Source: Chloroflexota bacterium (GTDB lineage Bacteria > Chloroflexota > Limnocylindria > Limnocylindrales > CSP1-4). From it: a stretch of DNA of 8,853 nucleotides. The notes under the pieces were generated by a model that was not told where the DNA came from, did not search any database, and saw only the letters and a list, made by a program, of their open reading frames with translations. This document shows positions 1-7,282 of the stretch, piece by piece. Location of the stretch: NCBI GenBank assembly GCA_021785115.1, contig JAJYGO010000188.1, positions 1 to 8,853 on the forward strand, written 5' to 3'. The translations under genes were made by a program, and so were the position numbers. Every line of letters starts with the position of its first letter. Position 1 is the first letter of the stretch.

Positions 1-1
1 C

Positions 2-451
2 GTGGTCGGGGCCTCCGGCGTACCCGCGGTCACAACGGTCTCGACGGGCGGGACGGCCGTGCCGGACGCCGCAGCGTCCGGCACGGCCATCGCGTACCCG
101 TACTTCGTGGGCTCTCCGGGCCTCGCGCCGGACCACACCATCGTCGTGACCGGCGTCGCGCAGGTCGCCATGCAGACTGACGGCTCGGATCGTGCCACCG
201 CCCAGGCGCGCGCCCTCGGAGCCGCCCTCGCCGACGCGAAGGCGCAGGCCGGCGCGATCGCCGCGGCGACCGGGCTGACCATCAGCGGGGTCCTCTCGGT
301 GAGCGCGTCGGTGTCACCCGCCTACGGGATCATGCCCATGGCCGGGTCGGCGAGCGGCCAGACCCCCGGTCAACCGGTGCCGCCGGTGCTCGAGCCCGCC
401 TACCCGCAGACGCTCAACGTGTCGGTCACTGTCGCGTATCGCGTCGGCTGA
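2..451 (+). CDS. SIMPL (DUF541)-like domain protein, C-terminal part, 5' end outside window
   Basis: The visible 149 residues match the C-terminal half of SIMPL/DUF541 proteins, which are mostly periplasmic or envelope-associated and of poorly defined function. The family pattern is an Ala-rich helix of the form ALaaAlaDAkaqA-AiAaatGl, seen here around residues 63-95 (ARALGAALADAKAQAGAIAA). It is followed by a G-V-L-S-V-S strand at about 95-103, a Pro-rich variable loop, and a closing beta strand ending in V-T-V-A-Y-R-V (about 140-148). The frame is open to the window edge, and the GTG at position 2 has no visible ribosome site, so the true start is upstream. A T-I-V-V-T-G strand near residue 45 could be the beginning of a shortened domain. 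Operon membership with the downstream dehydrogenase is not clear. Family assignment fairly sure, function unknown. Confidence 0.7.
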   Translation: MVGASGVPAVTTVSTGGTAVPDAAASGTAIAYPYFVGSPGLAPDHTIVVTGVAQVAMQTDGSDRATAQARALGAALADAKAQAGAIAAATGLTISGVLSVSASVSPAYGIMPMAGSASGQTPGQPVPPVLEPAYPQTLNVSVTVAYRVG

Positions 452-453
452 AG

Positions 454-468
454 GCGCCGTTCAGGCGC
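454..468 (+). terminator. Short GC hairpin just after the SIMPL-like gene
   Basis: GCGCC (454-458) and GGCGC (464-468) form a 5-bp stem with loop GTTCA, extendable by one G-T pair. It sits three bases past the stop codon. There is no T-tract, so this is at best a weak or factor-dependent terminator and may be chance in GC-rich DNA. Confidence 0.2.
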
Positions 469-522
469 TCCCGGGGCCATGTCGTACCATTCGGTGGCTC
501 GCCCTCCCTGCTGGAGCGCCCC

Positions 523-2394
523 GTGTCCTCGCTGCCCGTGGATCCCTCGGTCGCGGCCGAGCGCTCGGTCGCGCACGCCGCCGCCGCCGAGCTTCCGGTC
601 GCCCACGAGCCTCCTGCTGCCGATGCACCAGCCCGCCACGGCGTCCACCCGCTGCACGGTCCCGACACGCACCCGACGGGCGGCCCGGCCGACTCTCGCC
701 CCGATCTCGATGCCGCGGTGGCCGCGGTCCGGGCGAACCGGGAGGCCTGGATCGCGACGCCGGTCGCGGAGCGGCTCCGGCTGATCGACGATCTCGTGCG
801 GGACGTGGCCGCGGTCGCGGACGAGTGGGTCGCAGCCTGCGTGACCGCCGAGGGCCTGGATCCCGCCCGGCCCGAATCGGGCGAGGAGGCGCTGGTCGGC
901 CCGTACTTCGTGATCCGGAACCTGCGCCTCCTGCACCACTCGCTGGCGGACATCGCAACCCGTGGCCGGCCGCGCATCCCGGGTCCTGTGCGGACCCGCC
1001 CGGACGGCCAGCTGACCGCCGGCGTCTTTCCCGGCTCGCTGCTCGACCGCGTCCTCTACCCGGGCATCCGCGCCGAGGTCTGGATGGAACCGGGTGTGAC
1101 GGCGGCCGACCTGCCCGCGACCCAGGCGCGTGCGTACCGGGAGGCACACAAGGCGCGCGTCTGCCTCGTGCTCGGCGGGGGCAACGTCTCTTCGATCGGC
1201 CCCATGGACACCCTCTACAAGCTGTTCGTCGAGGACCGGGTGGTGGTCCTGAAGACGCATCCGGTGAACGGGTACCTGGCGCCCATCCTCGAGCGCGGAT
1301 TCCGGGCCCTGGTCGCGCGGGGCGTCCTGCGGATCGTCCGGGGCGGGGCGGGGGAGGGCGCCTACCTGTGCGGCCACCCTGGCGTCGACGAGGTCCACGT
1401 CACCGGGTCCGACCGGACCTACGAGGCGATCGTCTTCGGCCCGGGCGAGGAGGGCCGCCGGCGGCGGGAGCGCGGCGAGCCGGTCACGACCAGGCGGGTG
1501 ACCGCCGAGCTCGGCAACGTCAGCCCGGTCATCGTGGTGCCCGGCGCCTGGAGCGCCGCCGACATGGAGCACCAGGCAGAGAACGTCGCCACCATGCTCA
1601 CCAACAACGCGGGCTTCAACTGCAACGCGGCCCGGGTCCTGATCACCCACGCCGGCTGGCCGCAGCGCGAGGCCTTCCTGCGGGCGGTCGGCCGGCGGCT
1701 GGACCGCATCGGGCCCCGGCTCGCGTGGTACCCGGGGGCGGCCGAGCGGTACGAGACGTTCGTCGGGTGCCACCCCGAGGCTCGCCTGTCCGGCCGGCGC
1801 GAGACGCGCGACGGCGGCGAGCGGCTGCCGTGGGCGCTCATCCCCGGGCTCGACCCCGCGACCGCCGACGATCTCTGCTTCACCAGCGAGGCCTTCTGCG
1901 GGGTCTTCGGCGAGACCGCCCTGCCCGCCCCGGACGCCGCCCGGTTCCTGGAACGGGCAGTCGAGTTCGCGAACGGGACGTTGTGGGGGACGCTCAACGC
2001 CACGATCCTCGTCCACCCGGCCACGGAGCGGGAGCCCGGCGTGGCGGAGGCCCTGGAGCGCGCCATCGCGGCGCTCCGCTACGGGACGGTGGCGGTGAAC
2101 GGGTGGGCGGCGCTGGGGTTCGGCCTGGTGGTGACGCCGTGGGGCGCCTTCCCGGGCTCCGACCCCGTCGACGTGCAGTCGGGGATCGGCTTCGTCCACG
2201 ACACGCTGATGCTCTCGCGGGCCCAGAAGACCGTCATCCGGGCGCCGTTCCGGCCGCCGCTCAAGCCGGTCTGGTTCGCCGGGCACCGGACCACGCACCG
2301 CCTGGCGCCCCGGCTCGCCCGGTTCGAGGCGGCCGGTGGCCTGGCCGCGCTGGCGATGCTGCCCCCCATCATGGCGCTGGCGCTGCTGGGCTGA
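523..2394 (+). CDS. Aldehyde dehydrogenase superfamily protein with N-terminal extension and hydrophobic C-tail
   Basis: A 623-residue protein of the NAD(P)-dependent aldehyde dehydrogenase fold, which oxidises aldehydes to acids (or acyl-CoA in some subfamilies). Family landmarks appear in order: Asn221 in GGGNVSS (oxyanion Asn position), Lys244 in VLKTHP (cofactor), T294-G-S (cofactor-binding loop), Glu329 in AELGNVSP (general base), Cys367 in GFNCNAARV (nucleophile) and Glu456 in SEAFCGVFG (cofactor ribose). All key residues are present, so it should be active, but the motifs diverge from classical ALDHs (GQxC reads FNC, ELGG reads ELGN). It is longer than the usual ~480-500 residues. The first ~57 residues are Ala/Pro/His-rich with no visible domain, and residues 600-623 are hydrophobic. 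The GTG start has GGAG at 513-516, seven bases upstream; no earlier in-frame ATG was found. It converges with the minus-strand gene at 2428. Substrate cannot be told from sequence. Confidence 0.85.
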   Translation: MSSLPVDPSVAAERSVAHAAAAELPVAHEPPAADAPARHGVHPLHGPDTHPTGGPADSRPDLDAAVAAVRANREAWIATPVAERLRLIDDLVRDVAAVADEWVAACVTAEGLDPARPESGEEALVGPYFVIRNLRLLHHSLADIATRGRPRIPGPVRTRPDGQLTAGVFPGSLLDRVLYPGIRAEVWMEPGVTAADLPATQARAYREAHKARVCLVLGGGNVSSIGPMDTLYKLFVEDRVVVLKTHPVNGYLAPILERGFRALVARGVLRIVRGGAGEGAYLCGHPGVDEVHVTGSDRTYEAIVFGPGEEGRRRRERGEPVTTRRVTAELGNVSPVIVVPGAWSAADMEHQAENVATMLTNNAGFNCNAARVLITHAGWPQREAFLRAVGRRLDRIGPRLAWYPGAAERYETFVGCHPEARLSGRRETRDGGERLPWALIPGLDPATADDLCFTSEAFCGVFGETALPAPDAARFLERAVEFANGTLWGTLNATILVHPATEREPGVAEALERAIAALRYGTVAVNGWAALGFGLVVTPWGAFPGSDPVDVQSGIGFVHDTLMLSRAQKTVIRAPFRPPLKPVWFAGHRTTHRLAPRLARFEAAGGLAALAMLPPIMALALLG

Positions 2395-2412
2395 ACCCGG
2401 CGGGCCGCGACT

Positions 2413-2451
2413 CTGGCCGGCATCCGATCAGGGCCGATCCGCTCCGGCCAG
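2413..2451. terminator. Inverted repeat at the convergent gene junction
   Basis: CTGGCCGG (2413-2420) and CCGGCCAG (2444-2451) are a perfect 8-bp inverted repeat separated by 23 bases. It starts 18 bases after the dehydrogenase stop and covers the last codons of the convergent minus-strand gene. It could act as a bidirectional terminator for the two converging transcripts. The loop is long and there is no T-tract on either side, so the role is uncertain. Confidence 0.3.
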
Positions 2452-3015
2452 CCGCGTCGATTCGGCGGCGGCGATCATCTGGGTGCGGTTGACGAGCAAC
2501 AGTGCGAAGTGACTGATGACCCGCCGGTCAGCCAGTGAGCGAGCGCGGGCGTTCGTCATGGCCACGAAGCGCGGATCGCTGGCATCGACGAACCCAGCCA
2601 GCGTCTGCTCGTGATACAGATGCAGGGAGCCGGTGATCGCGTGGCCCGACGTGAAGAGGATCATGCGCCGCGGGCGCGTCTCGATCGCCGGGCGGTCCAG
2701 TCGTCTCAGCGCGTCAGCCGGCTCGGGCGGCAGCTCCGCCGCTTCACGCTGACCGATGAACGCGATCTCGTCCTGGTTGAGCAGCAGCTCGGGCATCGTC
2801 AGACGTGTGGGGTCCCCGTTGCGGCGCAGCAGCCGCGCATCCCGCAGCAACAGGAATCCCCGGGTGTGGTTGACGAGATCGGAGAGCCGGTGGAAGCGCC
2901 CGATGTCGATCGACGCGCTCACGCGCAGGTGCGTCCCGATCACCTCGACCGGTTCGAGCCGGCCGCCGCCGACCTCGGACTCGAACTGCATGAACGACAG
3001 GTCACTCCAGCTCAT
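2428..3015 (-). CDS. Double-domain protein of unknown function (DUF6812-like), copy B
   Basis: A 195-residue soluble protein without signal peptide or membrane segment. It is built of two copies of one small alpha/beta domain: residues ~22-90 (VEVIGTHLRVSASI, then RLSDLVNHTRGFLLLRDARL, then a LLLNQDEIAFIG strand) and ~115-183 (MILFTSGHAITGSLHL, then TLAGFVDASDPRFVAMTNAR, then ALLLVNRTQMIAA). The shared order is a strand with a hydrophobic-G/S-strand turn, a helix of the type LsdlvN, a strand F-hydrophobic-x-x-T/R-[DN]-A, and a last strand with VNR/LNQ. This resembles a family I remember as DUF6812; the name is from memory. ATG at 3015 is preferred over an upstream TTG at 3036 because GGGAGG lies about five bases before it. 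It is the last gene of the minus-strand run, 66 bases after its paralogue, and converges on the dehydrogenase. Function not known. Confidence 0.72.
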   Translation of the reverse strand: MSWSDLSFMQFESEVGGGRLEPVEVIGTHLRVSASIDIGRFHRLSDLVNHTRGFLLLRDARLLRRNGDPTRLTMPELLLNQDEIAFIGQREAAELPPEPADALRRLDRPAIETRPRRMILFTSGHAITGSLHLYHEQTLAGFVDASDPRFVAMTNARARSLADRRVISHFALLLVNRTQMIAAAESTRLAGADRP

Positions 3016-3081
3016 GCGCGCCTCCCGATGTGCCAATGCCGGCGCCCGCCGCTTCCACGGTATCCCCCCGCGGCAGAGCGG

Positions 3082-3672
3082 TCATCGGGGCGCGACCGGG
3101 CGCAGGATGTGGTCGTGCCCGGCGTCCCGGATGCTCCTCGCTGCGGCTGTGCTCACGATCACCACCGGCCTGGCGGCGAGGCTCGCGCCGGTTGCCGCCA
3201 CAACGATCGTCGCGTCCGTCAGCGGCACGAAGGTCGGACGGCGATGCAGGTTCGCGAGGGGATCGGCCGCGGCTGGTCCGTGCAGCTCGCCGAAGACCGC
3301 GAACCCTCCCACGGCGATTTCGACGCGCCGACACCGTGTCCAGATGCGTCGCCCCGGTGGCGGTTGGTCGCCCGGGATGATCAGGAGCACCTGATCCAGC
3401 GCCACGTCCAATGCCGGGACCGTCACGGCCGATTGGCTTGCCAGCTCCGTGATGGTCACATCGACAAGGTGCAGGGACGTGACCCGGTTCACCGTGTCGC
3501 TGATACGCTCACGGGTCCCGCACAGCGTGCCGTCCGCGACCCGGTCGGCCTCGAACAGGTGCACCGGCACCGGATCCGGGCATGGGGCCTCGTGGTCGTT
3601 CGAACCTTCCAGCGCCGCGCGAGATCGGCGACCTCGCAGGCGGGAGGCGAGGCCGCCAACGTGGCCGATCAC
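3082..3672 (-). CDS. Double-domain protein of unknown function (DUF6812-like), copy A
   Basis: A 196-residue protein with the same two-domain plan and the same spacing as its downstream neighbour. Domain 1 is ~34-101 (VPVHLFEADRVADGTL, then ISDTVNRVTSLHLVDVTI, then LDQVLLIIPG) and domain 2 is ~115-183 (RRVEIAVGGFAVFGEL, then LANLHRRPTFVPLTDATI, then PVVIVSTAAARSI). The segment FVPLTDATI is the clearest family signature. No signal peptide or transmembrane helix is seen. The start is uncertain: GTG at 3672 has only a weak GAG upstream, the first ~30 Arg-rich residues match nothing in the paralogue, and GTG at residue 35 (position 3570) is an alternative. It lies 23 bases after the secreted-protein gene and 66 bases before copy B, so co-transcription is likely. 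Function unknown. Confidence 0.65.
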   Translation of the reverse strand: MIGHVGGLASRLRGRRSRAALEGSNDHEAPCPDPVPVHLFEADRVADGTLCGTRERISDTVNRVTSLHLVDVTITELASQSAVTVPALDVALDQVLLIIPGDQPPPGRRIWTRCRRVEIAVGGFAVFGELHGPAAADPLANLHRRPTFVPLTDATIVVAATGASLAARPVVIVSTAAARSIRDAGHDHILRPVAPR

Positions 3673-3695
3673 GTCATCTCACGGGCGGCGGGTCG

Positions 3696-4604
3696 TCAGG
3701 GCCGCGTGATGGCGGTTGGCTTGATCGTCACGGTCTCGGAGCCGGCGTAGGTGTTGGAGTCGAGCCCGAAGGCCCAGGTCCCCGAGGTCCTAGAGAAGAA
3801 CTGGCCCTCGGAGAAGTACTGCACCGGGGTCTGCCAGGTGTTACTCACGGGGTCCCACTGCCAGTACCAGCCGCCGCTGCCGCCGCTGGTGGTGATCGTG
3901 AACGCGATCGAGCTCCCGGCGGGGAGGACGAGCAGCGCATAGACGTTCTGGCCCGCTGCCACGGTCGCCGTCGCAGAGGCCGGGACGCCCAGTTTGAGGG
4001 CGGGGAACCAGTCCGTCATCGACGTGGGTGTCGAGGTGGGCCCGTAGCCGAACTGGTGCGTGGACACGTTGGCCGTGATGCCGGGCGTCGACGTGCTGCC
4101 AGGCGTCGGCGTCGGGGTGGCCGCCGGTGACGGCGTGGCGCTGGGCGAGGGCGTGGCGCTGGGCGACGGGCTGGGAGCGAAGGCACTCGGGACGTAGAGC
4201 GTCCGACAGAGTCGCGAGGAGCCCGAGGTGAGGACCGCCACCACGTTGGCGGAGGAGAGGCGCGGGGCGATCGTGCGCATCTGGGAGCTGGAGAGCAGCC
4301 GGGTCCGACCGATCGTGCCGGCCGAACTCACCTTGATCGTCAGCGACGGGATCAGCGGAGCGATCGAGCCGGTGCAGCGGCCGCTGGCCAGACTGAAGGC
4401 GTAGGTCCTGCCGGGCGCCAGGGCGTACAGGTGGACGACGGCGCTGCCCGTGCCGTCGGCGAACTGTCGGACCGTGATCGTGCCGTAGGGGCCGTAGCGG
4501 GCCTGGTACGTCGCCTGGATGGTCGCGGCGCTGGTCGCCGGGATGAGAAGCATGAAAAGCACGCTCGCGACCAGCATCGCCGCGACCGCCGTCAAGCGCT
4601 TCAC
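3696..4604 (-). CDS. Secreted two-domain beta-rich protein with Pro/Ser/Thr linker
   Basis: A 302-residue exported protein. Residues 1-27 are a Sec signal peptide (MKRL, a hydrophobic run, then ATSA-A as probable cleavage site). Residues ~28-140 form a beta-rich domain with pattern GTITVRQF-ADGTGSAVVHLYALAPGRTY and two cysteines (77, 133) that could form a disulfide. The pattern recalls CHRD or Cu/Zn-SOD-like sandwiches, but only one His is present, so no SOD metal site. Residues ~144-176 are a repetitive P/S/A/T linker, and ~180-299 a second Trp- and Tyr-rich beta domain that I do not recognise. GTG at 4604 is preferred: GGAGGTGA lies five bases before it and the signal peptide then begins normally. 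An in-frame ATG at 4634 would add ten residues and put the ribosome site inside the gene. It follows the TadG-like gene by 75 bases, suggesting a surface partner of the Tad proteins. Confidence 0.7.
   Translation of the reverse strand: MKRLTAVAAMLVASVLFMLLIPATSAATIQATYQARYGPYGTITVRQFADGTGSAVVHLYALAPGRTYAFSLASGRCTGSIAPLIPSLTIKVSSAGTIGRTRLLSSSQMRTIAPRLSSANVVAVLTSGSSRLCRTLYVPSAFAPSPSPSATPSPSATPSPAATPTPTPGSTSTPGITANVSTHQFGYGPTSTPTSMTDWFPALKLGVPASATATVAAGQNVYALLVLPAGSSIAFTITTSGGSGGWYWQWDPVSNTWQTPVQYFSEGQFFSRTSGTWAFGLDSNTYAGSETVTIKPTAITRP
4132..4166. repeat. Tandem 18-base repeat coding the P/S/T linker
   Basis: GGCGTGGCGCTGGGCGA occurs at 4132-4148 and again at 4150-4166, period 18. On the minus strand it encodes the repeated hexapeptide SPSATP in the secreted protein. 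More degenerate units flank it. Repeat copy number could change by slippage without breaking the frame. Confidence 0.75.
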
Positions 4605-4679
4605 CGAGGTCACCTCCGTCTTTCTGGCTCGCATCTTCCGTGGGAGCCCATGATCGCCTTCAGGCTCGGGACGACCGCT

Positions 4680-6596
4680 CTACGGCACCACCAGGTGGAC
4701 CGGGTTGCCGAAGATGTTGACCTGCCAGGTGGTGAGGTCGGAGGCCGAGTTGCTCGCGCTGCCCCCCATGTCGTATTCCATCATCCACCAACCGCTGCTC
4801 GGCGCCGTGTAATCGGTCGGGATCGGAACATTGATGTGCACCCAGCAGCCGTTGAACAGCCCCGGAGTGTTCGAGCCGCCAATGTTTGTCCGCAGGGAAC
4901 TGGGGGTCGAATAGTGTGCGGCGTTGGCGCTGCAATTGGCCACGTACGAGTTCGTGGTCCCCGGCGCTGCCGACACGGTGAAGTCCGCGAACTGGTAGCT
5001 CCACGTCCCCGCGCCCTGTGGGTTCTGGACGCTCTCGGTGCAGCCGGGCGAGCCGGTCGCGCAGGGCTCGAGCACGCGCAGTGTCGCCGGGAGATAGTGT
5101 GTATCGCCGGGGTCCCACAGGTTGATCTGCATGGTCTTGCCCGCCCCGACGTCCTGCCCGATCTGCGCCAGGAAGAACCGGGAATTCGCCCCGCCGGGAA
5201 GAGGAGTGAACATCTCCATGGCGCCCAGTCCGTACACCTGGGGCCCGCCGTTACTGGCGGTGGCGTAGATCGCGAAGGCGTTCATGGCGTTCGTGTTGTT
5301 CTGATCGACGGGATCCGACGACGTCCCCAGCGTGCTGGTCGCCGCTTGATACCGCGGATCGGTGGTCGTGCGCAGGCGGTAGGTCGTGCCGGTCCCCGGG
5401 GCCCCGGTCAGTCCGCCTGCGTAAACCCCCGTGAGCGGTATCCTCCACCAGCGGTCATGGAAATCGCGTCCGTCTGGCTTGCCGGTCAGGTCCGAGTAGT
5501 AGGTGGGGTCCTTCAGGCCGGTGGGGTCGGGTTGGCCGCTACTGTTGCGCCAACGGCAGTCCTGTCCTCCCGACCCGTTCTGGGTGGAGTCGGAGGCCCG
5601 CTGGTCCTGGAACAACGTGCCCGAGGAGCCGATGAGCGTGTCGTCGGTGAGGACGTATGGCGTGTTGTTGGGGTCGGCGTAGAGGTCGTAGTAGGAGCTC
5701 ATGGCACCCGATCCGCCCAGCCAGCCCTCGCCGGTCCCATAGGCCCCGGAGGTATCCGTGGCGCAGAAGCCCGGGTCGTAGATGTAAACCTGGCCGCCGG
5801 ATGAACCCGGCGGCATGTAGACCGCGTAGTCGTAGAAGGAAGCCGTGTTCTGCGGCATCGTGCTGATCCGGCTCGTGGCGGTGTCGTAGTGGGGCATGTA
5901 GGCGTCGCCATTCTGGGTTTCGGCGCCCTGGCTGAGCATCCCGCCCCAGAACCCGCGCGCGGTCATGGCCTGGCCCTGTGGGCCTTTCAGGGTGATGGTC
6001 GGGTTGCCGTTCGAGAATCGGACGGGTCCGAAGTCGCCGTAGTACGTGTCGGGGCTGCCCATCGGCACGGGCAGGGTGAAGAGCGCCTTGGAGAGGACGG
6101 TGGCCTGGATCGTCTTGATGCCGAAAACCTGCATGAAGAAGGTCGGCACGGGCGCCGTGATGGCCACGTCCATCTGGTTCGGGTTCTGATCCTGGGTCGC
6201 GCAGATCTCGAGCTTCTTGTCGGCAGGCGAGACGAGCAGGGGCAGCGCATTGACACACGTCATGTTCGCCGGGGAACCGATGTTGTAGCCGTTCTTCGCG
6301 GCCTCGGCAAGGGCCTGACTATAGCCAGTCTGCGGGTTCCCGGGCAGCTGGACGGCACCTGCCAGGGCCGCGGCGTCGGCCGCCCGCTGGAGTCGGAGGG
6401 TGTTGCTCCAGTACCAGCTGATGTCGATGACGATGGCGACGAATCCGATGAGGACGAAGATGGACAGCACGAAGATGACCAGGACCTGGCCCCGTTGAGC
6501 GAGCGTGCGCGGCTTACTGCGAGTCGATGGTGAACGCAAGTCGGGGGCCATGGCATTGGCGCTGGATCCGGTCCGATCGGCATGGAGCGACTGCAT
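4680..6596 (-). CDS. TadG-like protein with large extracellular domain
   Basis: A 638-residue membrane-anchored protein. Residues 35-58 (RGQVLVIFVLSIFVLIGFVA start the segment) form the N-terminal pilin-like hydrophobic helix, followed by SWYWSNTLRLQRAADAAALA (61-80), the hallmark of the TadG/TadE-like family, in which Ala-rich DAAALAGA follows the helix. A further stretch with PTFFMQVFGIKTIQ is also usual for TadG. The remaining ~450 residues are an extracytoplasmic, aromatic- and Gly/Asn-rich region with eight cysteines in the ectodomain, consistent with disulfides. No von Willebrand A motif is obvious. ATG at 6596 lies 11 bases after the preceding TadE-like stop; the open frame continues upstream, but that part overlaps the TadE-like gene and is not protein-like. 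ATG at residue 16 is an alternative start. Expected role: minor pilin or pilus-associated envelope protein of a Tad system. Confidence 0.8.
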   Translation of the reverse strand: MQSLHADRTGSSANAMAPDLRSPSTRSKPRTLAQRGQVLVIFVLSIFVLIGFVAIVIDISWYWSNTLRLQRAADAAALAGAVQLPGNPQTGYSQALAEAAKNGYNIGSPANMTCVNALPLLVSPADKKLEICATQDQNPNQMDVAITAPVPTFFMQVFGIKTIQATVLSKALFTLPVPMGSPDTYYGDFGPVRFSNGNPTITLKGPQGQAMTARGFWGGMLSQGAETQNGDAYMPHYDTATSRISTMPQNTASFYDYAVYMPPGSSGGQVYIYDPGFCATDTSGAYGTGEGWLGGSGAMSSYYDLYADPNNTPYVLTDDTLIGSSGTLFQDQRASDSTQNGSGGQDCRWRNSSGQPDPTGLKDPTYYSDLTGKPDGRDFHDRWWRIPLTGVYAGGLTGAPGTGTTYRLRTTTDPRYQAATSTLGTSSDPVDQNNTNAMNAFAIYATASNGGPQVYGLGAMEMFTPLPGGANSRFFLAQIGQDVGAGKTMQINLWDPGDTHYLPATLRVLEPCATGSPGCTESVQNPQGAGTWSYQFADFTVSAAPGTTNSYVANCSANAAHYSTPSSLRTNIGGSNTPGLFNGCWVHINVPIPTDYTAPSSGWWMMEYDMGGSASNSASDLTTWQVNIFGNPVHLVVP

Positions 6597-6607
6597 GGTC
6601 GTACTCG

Positions 6608-7282
6608 CTAGTTCGTCAGGTGCGTTGGGTTGAACTGCATGACCGACGCGTCGGTCATGGTCAGGGACGCGGCGCCCCCGCCGCCGACGAGCCGCAGCAC
6701 GGACGCGAGGGGCGTGGTCATCTGGTAGGTGTAGGTGATCGAGACGCCGATCGAGTCCACCTGGTTCGGGTAGGTGTGTCCGACCACGTTCGAGCGATTG
6801 CAGGCGCCCCATGCCGTGCTGCTGGGCGTGAAGTGAACCACCGTGCCGTCATACAGGGTGTACGGCGAGGCGGTGTAGTTCCAATCGTTGTCCTCGCCCA
6901 GCGTGTCTCTGCCGTTCTGATCGGCCTGGAAGATGCGGATCCTCGTGACCTGGCTGAGCGGGATCGGCGAACCGGCGGAGGTCAGGACGCGGTCAACGGA
7001 CTCGATGATGATCGGGTCCACGTTGGCGGCATTGGGGGACTGACCGCTGTTGCAGCCCAGCGTGCCGCCGCCGTTGACCAGGTCGGCCCCGATGCGCGCG
7101 CCCTCGCGGGTGGCGTATTCGAGCGTCAGCTGGTGATTGAAGGCCATGCCGAACTCGAGCATGCCGAGGAGCAGGACGAGGAAGAGCGGGACCAGCAGTG
7201 AGAACTCGACGAGGCTTTGGCCGCGCGATCGCATCCATCGCCGGGATCTCGTGAAGCGGCGGGTGCCGCGCTCGCCGGTCAC
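6608..7282 (-). CDS. TadE-like pseudopilin 2
   Basis: A 224-residue TadE-family protein, a minor pseudopilin of tight-adherence pili. A basic N-terminus (RRFTRSRRWMRSR) leads into GQSLVEFSLLVPLFLVLLLG, with Glu at the conserved position after the cleavage-site Gly, then MLEFGMAFNHQLTLEYATREGAR, the family's usual continuation. The rest is an extracytoplasmic domain ending in a beta strand SIGVSITYTYQM shared with its upstream neighbour (VGVQISYTYNW). Start GTG at 7282 overlaps the preceding stop as GTGA, a sign of translational coupling. The stop is followed after 11 bases by the TadG-like start. The C-terminal half has two Cys (52 and 160 approximately). Confidence 0.87.
   Translation of the reverse strand: MTGERGTRRFTRSRRWMRSRGQSLVEFSLLVPLFLVLLLGMLEFGMAFNHQLTLEYATREGARIGADLVNGGGTLGCNSGQSPNAANVDPIIIESVDRVLTSAGSPIPLSQVTRIRIFQADQNGRDTLGEDNDWNYTASPYTLYDGTVVHFTPSSTAWGACNRSNVVGHTYPNQVDSIGVSITYTYQMTTPLASVLRLVGGGGAASLTMTDASVMQFNPTHLTN

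Noticed and set aside
400..2298. A 632-codon open frame on the minus strand across the dehydrogenase gene
   Set aside because: It is antisense to a gene with clear ALDH motifs, is Arg/Pro/Gly-rich without any recognisable domain, and long antisense frames are usual in DNA with high third-position GC.
2611..3750. A 379-codon + strand frame opposite the two double-domain genes
   Set aside because: The minus-strand frames show repeated domain structure and ribosome sites; this frame is Arg/His/Gln-rich and domain-free.
4431..5804. A 457-codon open frame on the + strand opposite the TadG-like gene
   Set aside because: Arg/Val/Gly-rich composition and no motif; it mirrors the TadG-like coding frame.
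6597..6812. Upstream extension of the TadG-like frame to 6812
   Set aside because: It overlaps the end of TadE-like 2 and its Arg/Asp/His-rich translation is not protein-like; family members begin shortly before the hydrophobic helix.
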